Shown here: positions 8,410 to 16,493 of the stretch, in pieces
How the letters are laid out: each line of letters opens with the position of its first letter
How positions within the stretch are numbered: position 1 is the stretch's first letter
Source of the DNA: Pseudanabaena sp. FACHB-2040
Lineage (GTDB): Bacteria; Cyanobacteriota; Cyanobacteriia; Phormidesmidales; Phormidesmidaceae
Reading direction: 5' to 3'
Assembly (NCBI RefSeq): GCF_014696715.1
Contig: NZ_JACJQO010000030.1
Location: forward strand, 1-44,779
Length of the DNA: 44,779 nucleotides
Program-made: the position numbers and the translations under genes
Notes under the pieces: generated by a model
Database searches by the model: none
The model's input: the letters and a program-made list of their open reading frames with translations, nothing else
Told to the model about the DNA's origin: nothing

Positions 8410-8970
8410 ATGAATATTTCTCTTGGAGAATTTGAGCGCCGTCACGGCATCAACAAAGGCACTGTGAGCAAAAAAGCCCGCGAGCTAGGCTTTGATACCA
8501 CAAGTGGTCTATCCCCTGAAGCCTATAAATCGCTAAAGCAAGCCCTAAATGTGCAGGGGCCCGTTACCGTCCCCCAGGTCACGGTCGAGTCGGGTAATCA
8601 CTGCACCTCTCTAGCTGTACCTGAGTTTGGCGGAATGCAAATTGACCTCACCCAATTTCGCGACAGCAGTTCTTTAGTAATCGACGACCCCCTCGCAGTC
8701 GCTCAACAGTTCTTGGCAGTCGCTGACACCGTCATCACCGCCCTCGATCAGGATGCTGCCGCCCGCGAGGCCCGCCTCCAACAAACCCGCCAAGCCCGCG
8801 AAGCGGTCACTGCCAAAGCCCAGGAAATGCAGCTGGAGCAGCGCCTATACCGGGAGCGAGCCCGTGCTGCTGATGTGGCTACCACCGCTGAATCGCAGAC
8901 TCTCGCCAATGCCCTGGCTCAATTGCAGAGCCTGGGAAAGCCAGCTGCCCCTGGTGCTGGGCAGCTGTAG
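8410..8970 (+). CDS. HTH plus coiled-coil plasmid protein
   Basis: A 186-residue protein. The first ~45 residues (MNISLGEFERRHGINKGTVSKKARELGFDT) read as a MerR/Hin-like helix-turn-helix. Residues ~100-175 are a long charged helix (alanine, arginine, glutamine and glutamate), probably a coiled coil. The combination is common in plasmid-encoded adaptors and regulators. AAAGG at 8397-8401 is 8 nt from the ATG at 8410, which decides this start over a GTG at 8401. It is the first gene of a plus-strand operon reaching 11588. Confidence 0.7.
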   Translation: MNISLGEFERRHGINKGTVSKKARELGFDTTSGLSPEAYKSLKQALNVQGPVTVPQVTVESGNHCTSLAVPEFGGMQIDLTQFRDSSSLVIDDPLAVAQQFLAVADTVITALDQDAAAREARLQQTRQAREAVTAKAQEMQLEQRLYRERARAADVATTAESQTLANALAQLQSLGKPAAPGAGQL

Positions 8971-9021
8971 GCGTAGCCGCCGGGGTTGCGATCGCACTAC
9001 TCACCCTCTATGGAGCCTTCG

Positions 9022-9207
9022 ATGACACAAGCTACCTTAAGCAACCGCACCATGTGCCTGGCGCTGCGGATTCGCGAAGCTAGCGATAAACCCCTGACGC
9101 TGCGCCAAAGCATACGCCGAGCCATCTGGTTTCAAGAGCAAAGCCAGGTGCCGGCTGAAGCATACGAGGAGTTACGGCAGGAGGAACCCCAGCAACCCAA
9201 TGAATAA
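9022..9207 (+). CDS. Small hypothetical protein
   Basis: A 61-residue acidic-ended soluble protein, with no family recognised. A GGAG at 9012-9015 lies 6 nt before the ATG at 9022, favouring that start over the ATG at 9010. It sits between the HTH/coiled-coil gene and the secreted-protein gene, in the same direction, followed by a perfect 9-bp hairpin at 9208-9241. Confidence 0.5.
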   Translation: MTQATLSNRTMCLALRIREASDKPLTLRQSIRRAIWFQEQSQVPAEAYEELRQEEPQQPNE

Positions 9208-9241
9208 CCCCCGAAACAGTTTCTCAGGCCGATTTCGGGGG
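9208..9241 (+). terminator. Intra-operon hairpin (terminator-like, no U-tract)
   Basis: CCCCCGAAA at 9208-9216 pairs perfectly with TTTCGGGGG at 9233-9241 immediately after the stop at 9205-9207. The lack of a T-run suggests an RNA-processing or mRNA-stability hairpin, or a leaky terminator separating the regulatory genes from the membrane/secreted genes. Confidence 0.45.
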
Positions 9242-9281
9242 CTGCCCTTCAATCTCGCTCGACTAAAGGAACAACCCAATT

Positions 9282-9764
9282 ATGAACCTCAAAACCCCTC
9301 ACCTACTGTTTGCAGGGCTAGTTGCCCTGACCGCGATCCCCTCCCTTGGCAACCTAAAAAGCTTCTCGGGTGAAGTTGCCCGGGCCCGCGCCGAAGCAGA
9401 TCGCATCGGCCAAGACATGACCGAGCTGCAGCTGGCCCAGCAGGAAGCAGAGCAAAAAGCTGCGATCGCAGATGAGCGCTACCGCACGGGAGTAGTCCCC
9501 GTCGTGGACCTGGCGACGCAGGGTCACTACGTCACCCTCTCCAAGAATCAGCCGGTGCTCGACAGCTTGACCCGCCAGCCACTGCCCGCAGGCACCGTGG
9601 TGGCCGATGCCAACGGCAACACCGGGGTCCTGGTGGATGACGACAACGACCCGACGACTCCGGCTGTGGTCCAAAAGATGGCATTCACCGGCAATCGGCA
9701 GCTGGTGCAGGATGCCCTTGCCCAATATGGGGGGGCCAGCTACGGCCTGCCTACTGCCTACTAA
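9282..9764 (+). CDS. Secreted hypothetical protein
   Basis: A 160-residue protein with an N-terminal hydrophobic signal-like segment (HLLFAGLVALTAIPSLG, residues ~7-23). A helical stretch rich in Ala/Glu/Gln (residues ~30-65, probable coiled coil) and a beta-rich C-terminal domain with an acidic DDDNDP loop follow. It is likely exported or membrane-anchored. No family is recognised. It precedes a multi-pass membrane protein by 33 bp, so the pair may act together at the envelope. Confidence 0.6.
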   Translation: MNLKTPHLLFAGLVALTAIPSLGNLKSFSGEVARARAEADRIGQDMTELQLAQQEAEQKAAIADERYRTGVVPVVDLATQGHYVTLSKNQPVLDSLTRQPLPAGTVVADANGNTGVLVDDDNDPTTPAVVQKMAFTGNRQLVQDALAQYGGASYGLPTAY

Positions 9765-9797
9765 ATCGCTTCAGACAACCCTTTTGAGGACTTCCCT

Positions 9798-10514
9798 ATG
9801 AGATACGCACAACGCAATCGCTACACCCGCCACCCGCGCCAGGAGGAGCAGCCCAAGTCTCGCACCCGCTGGGGTAATAGTCCGCGCTCCGGCCTCATGA
9901 CCGCGCGGCAGCTGCTCTACTGGCTGGCCGTCCTGGTGGCTGTTATCGTTGCCTGCTGGAACGCCACACCTTACGTCAAAGTGAGCTTCTTTGTCCTGAC
10001 CGAGGTTTTCAGCCTCAACGGTATCGCCGGGTTCTTTGCCAATCGCCTGCTCGGTATGGTCAGCATCTTCACCGGGGTCATTCTCTGGGGCCTGATTCAG
10101 ACCGCAGAGACCTACCCGATTCTGCTCAAGCACGACCGCAGGCTGATGCGGTTAATCGCTGCCGAGGCCGACGCTGCCGATTACCTGGAGATCCGCGATG
10201 AGGACGACCCCGCCCTGGTGCAGCTAAAGCTCTGGTATAACCACTTCCCGCTGCTCTCTATCAGAGCTGCAAACCGCGCCAGCCTGTTTGCCTACATCGT
10301 TGACACCGCTATTTGCCTAAGCGTCTTCCCGCCGGTGGAAGGGGGCTTTGGGCGTCTGGTGTTTGTCATCTTCACTGGGCAATGGAATCTCATCAGCTGG
10401 GCCAATGTGGCGCTCATTCTGGTAATGCTCTTTGTCTTTGAGCTGATGGTGCGCTTTGTCCTGTTCCTGGGGATGCAGGCCTACTACCTACGCCGCGCTC
10501 ACGCTACTGCCTAA
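9798..10514 (+). CDS. Multi-pass membrane protein
   Basis: A 238-residue protein with a basic cytoplasmic N-terminus (about 35 residues, many Arg). It has about five hydrophobic segments: LLYWLAVLVAVIVACW (~38), a reentrant or TM segment IAGFFANRLLGMVSIFTGVILWGLI (~75), a segment near 165, and two at ~185-230. GAGGA about 6 nt upstream supports the ATG. Position between a secreted protein and a TM-anchored protein suggests a membrane complex, perhaps for conjugation or surface assembly, but no motif proves this. Confidence 0.65.
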   Translation: MRYAQRNRYTRHPRQEEQPKSRTRWGNSPRSGLMTARQLLYWLAVLVAVIVACWNATPYVKVSFFVLTEVFSLNGIAGFFANRLLGMVSIFTGVILWGLIQTAETYPILLKHDRRLMRLIAAEADAADYLEIRDEDDPALVQLKLWYNHFPLLSIRAANRASLFAYIVDTAICLSVFPPVEGGFGRLVFVIFTGQWNLISWANVALILVMLFVFELMVRFVLFLGMQAYYLRRAHATA

Positions 10515-10580
10515 CACCTAACCATCAATGCACATGGGGAGGCTCTAGCAGGCCTCCCTGCTTAGTCAAAGGGGAACTCA

Positions 10581-11588
10581 ATGAACGGACAAATCGTAAG
10601 GTCACACCTATGGCTTGATGCTGCAGAGGATAGGGCTGAAGCAGTCCACAATCCCAAGCTCTACATCGGCGCTGGCCTTGGGGCTGCCCTGGTGCTCGGC
10701 AGCCTGCTGAACCCGATCACAGCGCTAGCCGCCCTCACCTGGGGGCTTTACTCTGCCTGGCTAGCCAATGAGGCCAACAGCGACCAGATCGAAGCGGTAG
10801 AAGATGGCATCATTGCCCACCTGCTCAATGAACGGCAGCTTCGGGAGTACATCGCCGAAGCTGGCCTTGAGCAGGTGAAGTGGGAGCTGCAGATAGCCAA
10901 AGCCCGCGAGCTACAGCTGAGTGATGCAGCCCAGGCGCTACTCAGTGGCAAAAGCCGCCTCCCCCTGGCACTGCCCCCACGCCCACAGCCGCAGGCAGAG
11001 ACCGAGGCAGAGACCCAGCGCGGCAACATCGGTGCCGCTACCAGATTGGGTGCGATCTCAACTGAAGCAGAGCCCGCCACCCCGCAAGATGAGGGGCCGC
11101 AATTCGAGCGATCTCCATTTCTGCCCGAGGCATTGCAGCAGCAGATTAGAGCCGAGGCCGAGGCAGCAGCCCGCGAGCAATCGCTCAAGTCAATGATGCA
11201 GGGGATGCACTTTGCCCAGCGCATCTACCCCCGCCGGCAGCGCACTGGGGCAGCCGTGAGTGACACGCCTGAAGGCCAGATAGGACCAGCGGTCCAGGCG
11301 GTCCAGGGACCAGTCCAAGGGCATTTCTCTGGACCAGTCCAGGGAGCGGTCCAAGGAGCCGCTGAGGTTGACCCTGCCGAGGTGGCGCTGTTTGAGGAGA
11401 CCGTGCAGGCCTTCACCCCATTACCCCTTGATGCCTCCGAAGGCGTCACCCAGGAGGCCATCAGGGAAGCGCTGCGATTGGGGAAGTCGCAGAACTGGAT
11501 CGTTGGCAATCTGTTTGGCATTCGCAGCAAAAGCAGCCGCGATTACCAGGAAGCCGTAGAAATCATCAAGGCGATTAGAGGGGCGTAG
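10581..11588 (+). CDS. Membrane-anchored protein with low-complexity linker and DNA-binding-like tail
   Basis: A 335-residue protein with AGGGGAA as ribosome-binding site. A hydrophobic pair of segments lies at residues ~28-65 (IGAGLGAALVLGSLLNPITALAALTWGLYSA), followed by a charged helix. A Pro/Gln/Ala-rich linker contains repeated GPVQGAVQG units (11282-11357), encoded by repeated GGTCCA/GGACCAGTCC DNA. The C-terminal ~50 residues (VTQEAIREALRLGKSQNWIVGNLFGIRSKSSRDYQEA) look like an HTH or resolvase-type specificity tail. Such tails with gapped linkers occur in cyanobacterial plasmid membrane proteins. The role is unknown; DNA tethering to the membrane would fit. Confidence 0.6.
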   Translation: MNGQIVRSHLWLDAAEDRAEAVHNPKLYIGAGLGAALVLGSLLNPITALAALTWGLYSAWLANEANSDQIEAVEDGIIAHLLNERQLREYIAEAGLEQVKWELQIAKARELQLSDAAQALLSGKSRLPLALPPRPQPQAETEAETQRGNIGAATRLGAISTEAEPATPQDEGPQFERSPFLPEALQQQIRAEAEAAAREQSLKSMMQGMHFAQRIYPRRQRTGAAVSDTPEGQIGPAVQAVQGPVQGHFSGPVQGAVQGAAEVDPAEVALFEETVQAFTPLPLDASEGVTQEAIREALRLGKSQNWIVGNLFGIRSKSSRDYQEAVEIIKAIRGA

Positions 11589-11613
11589 AACCATGTCTCT
11601 GTCTAGCTTATGT

Positions 11614-11640
11614 CCCCACCTGCACCGGTAGGGGCTTTCT
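11614..11640 (+). terminator. Probable rho-independent terminator of the 8.4-11.6 kb operon
   Basis: CCCCACC pairs with GGT(A)GGGG across a short loop, followed by CTTTCT. It sits 25 bp after the last stop codon of the operon. Confidence 0.5.
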
Positions 11641-12362
11641 ATTGCTCCGCAGTCTACCCTGTACCAGAGCGACCACCCCTAAATCGAGCCGTCCATACTT
11701 CGCCCTACGGCTCCCTCTAAGGTGCCTGCCGCTGGCCAGAAGTGCGATCTCTTCTAAATCCGAAACGCGTTTCTCTTTTTGAGCTAAGCAGCAGAAAAAA
11801 TCCGCTGCCAAGGACGGCTAGCGGGGCTTACCAAAATATCAGTCAGTATCAGGATGCCCGCTCGGGTTGGGCGAAGAGCGATCGCCCCCGTCTCCGAGCT
11901 CTGGCATAGCCTTAAGAGCTAATGTCTAGCTCAGTAAAAGTGCTGCCCCTGGCAAGTTGCCAGGGGCTTTTTCTTGCCAACACGCCTCAAAACCCAAACC
12001 ACCGCCATGGGATTGCCAGCACATCGTTTGTAATTCTGTTGATAGCCGCGCGAGCTGGCACCGTCTAGCCGAGCTTACGTAGGCTCTCCGCCGGGATTCG
12101 GCTGAGGCTTTGGAGTCGCTATTTTTGTGAGACACGGCGGGGATGTATGGAAGTGAGGTCCCGCCTCTCGTTTAGAGCTAGCGTTCCTCACCGTTCTGGT
12201 ACAGGCATTGGGCAATAGGCTTGGCAAAGCATAGTTAGCAGATGTAAACAGAGGTGAGCCCTGCGCCGATCGCAGTTAATTGCCACCTTCTGAGCAAAGG
12301 CTGCGTTCTGCTTAGCACTGGCACAAACGACTGTACATGGCTGCCTTCTAGGCCCAGTTGCT
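11641..12362. other. Intergenic region without recognisable genes; contains a strong terminator
   Basis: About 720 bp with no convincing coding sequence on either strand. The only clear structure is the terminator-like hairpin at 11946-11972. Because that hairpin is over 350 bp from the nearest upstream gene, it may end an untranslated RNA made on the plus strand. Confidence 0.35.
11946..11972 (+). terminator. Strong rho-independent terminator
   Basis: CCCCTGG (11946-11952) pairs with CCAGGGG (11960-11966), and the stem can extend through the CAAGTTG loop. It is followed immediately by CTTTTT. Orientation is plus strand. Confidence 0.7.
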
Positions 12363-13592
12363 CTATGAGTTGTTCCAGTCCTCCCGTACAAACTTCACTC
12401 GCCCGGACCGCACAAACACATTTGACTCCACAGCTTCCAAGTCGTTCCGCAAGAGATGCTGAAATAGCTCTCGCATTGCAACGACTTCACTAGGCTTAAG
12501 TGACTGAAGCAGGCTCAGAGGCAGCAAGTGTTCCAACTTCGACCGCTTACCCCAGTGATCAGGATCCGCAGCAACCATATGTTCGCCGTTCACTATACGA
12601 CCGTAATGCAAAAATTTCTCTTGCTGACTTGCTAAACACCACCACTCGTCCTTCTTGGGTGGAGGCGGAGTATTCGGGGTGAAGCCTACTTCGATAGCCT
12701 TTTTGAGAAAGTCAGCAGGATACTGGACCCGCCCCTCAGCAATTGCTTCTGCCGTAGCAAAAGCAGCTGATTGCACTTGTCTCTTATCCTGCGGCTTTAG
12801 CCCCTTCAAGCACTCGTCTAGCTCTTTAAGCTTAAATGCCCGTAAGCGTGACAGAGCCTCTAGAAGAGTTGGATCAGTAACCTCAAACTGCTGGAGTTGA
12901 TGTTTAATGTCCTCAAAATGATGAGCCTGCTTGGCTTGCCTGCCGCGGAAAGGTTTCTCCCTGGCAAGGTCCTCTGCTGTTGACAGAGACTGGTTACTTT
13001 GGTCATCAACGTAGCCGGGGGACAAAACAGCTGTTGAATCATGCCTGCTAACAGTGTCCCCTGTTGAGGTTTCAGGTACCGATGGAGTTGAAAAATCAAA
13101 ATCCTCAGAAACAACAACCGGTTCCGATTTTTCTGAGCTACTGTTCTCTGTTGTTTTCTCTAAATTCTTCTCTGAATTCTTCTCTGTATAAGAGGACGGC
13201 GGTTCAAGGGTTTGAGGGCTGTTTTCTGGACTTTCTTGTCCTGCAGCGGACTTTTCTGTCCCCTCGGGGACTTTTTTGTCCTTACCTTGAAACTCGGGCC
13301 AGGTTCGCCTACCAGGGTGCCAGGCAATGACGCGATAGGCTCTTTTACCTGGATAAGCCCTACAAATCTCGACTAGTTCATACTCGACCAACTGATCAAG
13401 AGCTCTCCTCTTCTGGCGAAGGCTGTACGCTTTTTGGTGGTGCTTAAGCTCGATCTTATCGAGCCAGATCTCCTGCTCGCTGCCTGCTGGAAGACGGCGT
13501 ATTAGCTCCCGCCAGAGCTTCTCAGCAGCTGGCATCAGGTCTAACTCATGCTCCTCAGTAATGGGAGCAAAACTTTTTCGTTTTGGGTGCAT
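12363..13592 (-). CDS. Plasmid protein with winged-helix-like N-terminus
   Basis: About 409 residues from the ATG at 13592; an upstream ATG at 13733 gives 456 residues and a 26-bp overlap with the recombinase gene. Residues ~10-95 (LMPAAEKLWRELIRRL through a strand pair YELVEICRAYPGKRAYRVI) look like a winged helix, as in plasmid replication or phage DnaD-like proteins. A long Ser/Glu/Thr-rich disordered linker (~100-230) and a helical C-terminal domain with WW and WNNS aromatic clusters follow. It is co-transcribed with the tyrosine recombinase. A DNA-binding role is inferred; the family is unnamed. Confidence 0.6.
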   Translation of the reverse strand: MHPKRKSFAPITEEHELDLMPAAEKLWRELIRRLPAGSEQEIWLDKIELKHHQKAYSLRQKRRALDQLVEYELVEICRAYPGKRAYRVIAWHPGRRTWPEFQGKDKKVPEGTEKSAAGQESPENSPQTLEPPSSYTEKNSEKNLEKTTENSSSEKSEPVVVSEDFDFSTPSVPETSTGDTVSRHDSTAVLSPGYVDDQSNQSLSTAEDLAREKPFRGRQAKQAHHFEDIKHQLQQFEVTDPTLLEALSRLRAFKLKELDECLKGLKPQDKRQVQSAAFATAEAIAEGRVQYPADFLKKAIEVGFTPNTPPPPKKDEWWCLASQQEKFLHYGRIVNGEHMVAADPDHWGKRSKLEHLLPLSLLQSLKPSEVVAMRELFQHLLRNDLEAVESNVFVRSGRVKFVREDWNNS

Positions 13593-13707
13593 TGTTCCAA
13601 ATCTTGTTTCTAGTGGTTGCTGAGGGTGGAGCCGAGGGGATGGCTCCACCCTTGGGGTCAGCGCCATAACGGTGTTTGGCGCTGACGATTGGATGAGGAA
13701 GGGGCTT

Positions 13708-15447
13708 CTAAGCGCTCTTCGGAAACGGATCATTTCCGGCTGGCTTGTCGGGGTCTAGATGGAGGTGCTTCGCGCGTCCCCACCAGTTCTTGACCTTCTT
13801 CGTGATCTGCCTTGACAACAGCTTCTTGTAATAGCGATTGGCTGTTTCTTTGGAATGCCCCATCGCCTCTGCTAAGGGCTCTTCCTGAGCTGGATCGCCA
13901 TTGGTACGGTGATGGGTCACGGCAATATCACGAAACCGGTGAGGACCTATCCAGAGCCCTTTGCCAAAGACAGCGGAGGTTGCCCTGTACATGGCAGTGG
14001 TAACCAGGTTGTAGATACCGCAATCTCTTAGCGGTTGACCAATCGCTTCAGGGTTGGAGTTGGACCCTAAGCAACAAAAAACAAGGTTGGGATTATGAGC
14101 TTGGTCTGGGTATCGCTCGGCTGCCATCGCGGCAATCTTAGGCCGCCAAACCTGCAACCACTCATCCAGGTCCTCGGTCAAATGCTCTGGGAGAGGGTAT
14201 TCCCGATCTCGGCCTGTCTTAGACCCGTGTTTGTGATCATCGGGGCCAAGCACTATCCAGTAGCCATCTTCTCGGCGAAATAAGGTGCGCTCCCACTCCA
14301 GTTCCCGAATTTCCCGTTGACGCATAGCGCAGTACAGCAGGAGTGCGCAGATCATGTACCGCTGCCAGGAGCGAGAAATGGCAATGTCTTTACGACGGCG
14401 GGTGCCATAGCGGGCACCACGTCTATTCCGATGACGGGGAGCGCAGCTGTCGCGCAACCACTCAACCGCTACTGCGATCGTCCAAAAGTCCGGGGGCATC
14501 TCCTCGGGCTTTTCGGGCTCTATCTCAGCCCGTCGCCGCAGTCGCTTCAGGATGCGGTTAATCTGAATAACCTGCTCTACTTCGTCGTAGTCTTCTGCCT
14601 TACGGTGCATCTGCTGGGCAATCTTCTTACCCGTCGTCGCCATGCGTATGGCCCAGGAGTAACCGTTAGGAGACTTGCCAGTATCCACCCAGCGCTCATT
14701 CAAGCCCCACTCTATAAACCGATTTAGAAGAACCGGTTCAGCCATTAGTTCAAAGGTCAGATCGGCCTCTGTTAGCTGCAGGCTGCTCGGGGGAGTGTGT
14801 AAGTCTTCCAGCGTTACCCCAAGAGCTTTTAAATCGCCGCCCTGGACGTTTATCAGCCAGCCAAAGTACATGGCTATGTTCTGAATATGAGCCTTGACTG
14901 TGATGGGTCTTAAGGGGGGTGTTAAGCGGTCGGGCACCTCGCGTTTCGACCAATATTCTCCAAGCTGGGCTTCTTGTCCTAAAAGGTATTCTGGCCATAG
15001 GCGGATGGGATAGGCGTACTGATTATTTTTCAGGTCCTTACCCTTGCCCCGGCGAACACCATGAAACGATGCGCCGCTGCGAGCAGGGGGAGCGTACTTC
15101 CCGCCCCACTTGCCAGCTTCCACCAGGAAGTATTCTTTTGAGGAGATGCAGCTTAGAAAGCGATTGAGGTCCGATTTGACGTTACCTGCCGTTCCGGTAG
15201 ATAGGCGTCCAGCATCCACTTCCGTCTCTAAATACTGGGCCAAAATGGCTTGGCTCTCCTTGAGATCTGACAGCTTGATGGAGTCAAGGCAATCTTCAAA
15301 ACAGTCTTTAATCTTGGACCTTGGAATTCCTTTCGCTTTCAAATAGTGTTTGATTGAGCTGTTGAAGTTAGCAATTCGTTTCGCCTTACCTTGGATTGAG
15401 GGATCCTCAAGGTAATCGTCATAAGCAAGCTTGAGTGTCAGTGTCAT
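13708..15447 (-). CDS. Large tyrosine recombinase (integrase)
   Basis: A 579-residue site-specific recombinase. The C-terminal catalytic domain has all key residues: Arg I in AMRQREIRELEW (~375), a lysine in the DDHKHGSKTGRDREYPL hairpin, HRFRDIAVTH (HxxR, ~500), MGHSKET and the nucleophilic Tyr in ANRYYKKLL (~537). The N-terminal ~330 residues are a large arm/core-binding region. AAGGAAA sits 8 nt before the ATG. It is longer than phage integrases (350-400), resembling plasmid-borne cyanobacterial recombinases. Roles could be plasmid multimer resolution, integration or element excision. Confidence 0.88.
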   Translation of the reverse strand: MTLTLKLAYDDYLEDPSIQGKAKRIANFNSSIKHYLKAKGIPRSKIKDCFEDCLDSIKLSDLKESQAILAQYLETEVDAGRLSTGTAGNVKSDLNRFLSCISSKEYFLVEAGKWGGKYAPPARSGASFHGVRRGKGKDLKNNQYAYPIRLWPEYLLGQEAQLGEYWSKREVPDRLTPPLRPITVKAHIQNIAMYFGWLINVQGGDLKALGVTLEDLHTPPSSLQLTEADLTFELMAEPVLLNRFIEWGLNERWVDTGKSPNGYSWAIRMATTGKKIAQQMHRKAEDYDEVEQVIQINRILKRLRRRAEIEPEKPEEMPPDFWTIAVAVEWLRDSCAPRHRNRRGARYGTRRRKDIAISRSWQRYMICALLLYCAMRQREIRELEWERTLFRREDGYWIVLGPDDHKHGSKTGRDREYPLPEHLTEDLDEWLQVWRPKIAAMAAERYPDQAHNPNLVFCCLGSNSNPEAIGQPLRDCGIYNLVTTAMYRATSAVFGKGLWIGPHRFRDIAVTHHRTNGDPAQEEPLAEAMGHSKETANRYYKKLLSRQITKKVKNWWGRAKHLHLDPDKPAGNDPFPKSA

Positions 15448-15516
15448 TTGTTTTTCCTTAAATACTGTGTTTTGAGCAAAATGTTCATGCCAACAACTTT
15501 GATGAAGCGTCTGTTT

Positions 15517-15768
15517 TCAGGGGTTTTGGGCTTGGAAAGCCTCGTTTTTGACACAAAATGCAAAAATAAGCCAAATTGCTGAAAAGCTTTGACTGCAACG
15601 GTTTTGCAATTTCTGGGATAGCTTCTGGAGCTTTAAATAGGCTCTCAGGATTTCCTTTTCCTGATTCAGGAAGCAAAAATCCTGAAGGTTTTGAGCCATA
15701 GCAGCGGCTTTACGACCTGTCCAAACAGGCAAGGTCTTACCAGTAAGGAGTTGCGGGAATAACTTATG
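15517..15768 (-). CDS. Small hypothetical protein upstream of the recombinase
   Basis: An 83-residue basic helical protein (MHKLFPQLLTGKTLPVWTGRK at the start). AAGGAG lies about 10 nt before the ATG at 15768, and a longer frame opens at 15822. It is cotranscribed with the recombinase (70 bp downstream). Size, charge and position suit an excisionase or other recombination directionality factor, but no family is recognised and the Cys/Phe-rich C-terminus is unusual. Confidence 0.4.
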   Translation of the reverse strand, partial: HKLFPQLLTGKTLPVWTGRKAAAMAQNLQDFCFLNQEKEILRAYLKLQKLSQKLQNRCSQSFSAIWLIFAFCVKNEAFQAQNP

Positions 15769-15840
15769 CATGGAGCTTGATCTCCTTGAACGTGAGGGTT
15801 CAAGAGACAACCACTGCATCACTGAGGAAAAATAGGCACT

Positions 15841-15893
15841 AAAAAACCAGGCAAGCCCGATCCACAGTTGGATGCGAGAGGCTTTCCTGGTTT
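15841..15893 (-). terminator. Hairpin plus T6 on the minus strand: terminator or leader attenuator
   Basis: AAACCAGG-C-AAGCC (15844-15857) pairs with 15880-15893 with one mismatch. Read on the minus strand the stem is followed by six Ts. Because it lies immediately upstream of the minus-strand recombinase operon, it either ends an RNA made further upstream or attenuates the operon. Confidence 0.55.
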
Positions 15894-16172
15894 AGGTTGA
15901 AGACTCTATTAAAGTCGATATTCTCTTGTTGCCAATATTTTAGTTCAAAGGGTCTATGAATGCCAACAGATCTCCAGAGCACACTAAAGATCTCACATTG
16001 GCGAAGCTACACCAAGCAACTGCGAGCTCAGCTTTAAAGCGACCTTTTAACAGCGTGACCGGAGCCCGAGACTCTCTCAGGCTTAGTTCTAACAACGGAA
16101 AATTTTGGTCGTTAAGGCTGAAAAGCTTAAGAATATAAGCCCTAGCCACCATATCAAACCAGACTGCCTCAT

Positions 16173-16216
16173 TTTCCGACTGTCTCACCTTCAGCAGTAA
16201 ATGGGACAGTCGGAAA
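16173..16216. repeat. Perfect 12-bp inverted repeat
   Basis: TTTCCGACTGTC (16173-16184) and its complement at 16205-16216 flank a 20-nt loop, with a G-T and two more pairs possible inside. No T-run follows on either strand, so it is not a simple terminator. It lies in a gene-poor stretch (15894-16356) with IS debris. Confidence 0.5.
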
Positions 16217-16356
16217 GACAGACAACGAATTTAGACCATTTCAAACTCGCTGTTAGAGGACTATCGACTCTCGTGCATAGGCCAGTTTGTGCTGTCAGGT
16301 CACTAGCGACCAAAATTTTCCCTTTGCTATAACTAGGCTCAAAACAACACGGTTAC

Positions 16357-16428
16357 CTAGTGGGGCGGCATCACTGGCAGATAGAAGGCTTTTTCAGCGT
16401 TCTGAAGAAGCATAGCTTTTACCTCTAA
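16357..16428 (+). pseudogene. IS4-like transposase remnant
   Basis: The plus-strand frame reads LVGRHHWQIEGFFSVLKKHSF then stop. It matches the LVWWGRHRWQIEGFFKTAKHRF motif of the transposase at 40.9-42.0 kb in this window. Only about 24 codons survive, so this is a scar of an old insertion. Confidence 0.6.
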
Positions 16429-16493
16429 GTTACTAGGTGCAAGACCTAAGTATAACCACGTAAAGCATAAGGGATATAGAGAATATTTATCCT

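Noticed and set aside
12161-12240. Possible tRNA-like segment
   Set aside because: No acceptor stem or T-arm could be assembled; no anticodon loop is visible.
15940-16188. 82-aa minus-strand ORF
   Set aside because: No family, no ribosome-binding site, and its start falls in the loop of the 16173-16216 palindrome; more likely IS debris.
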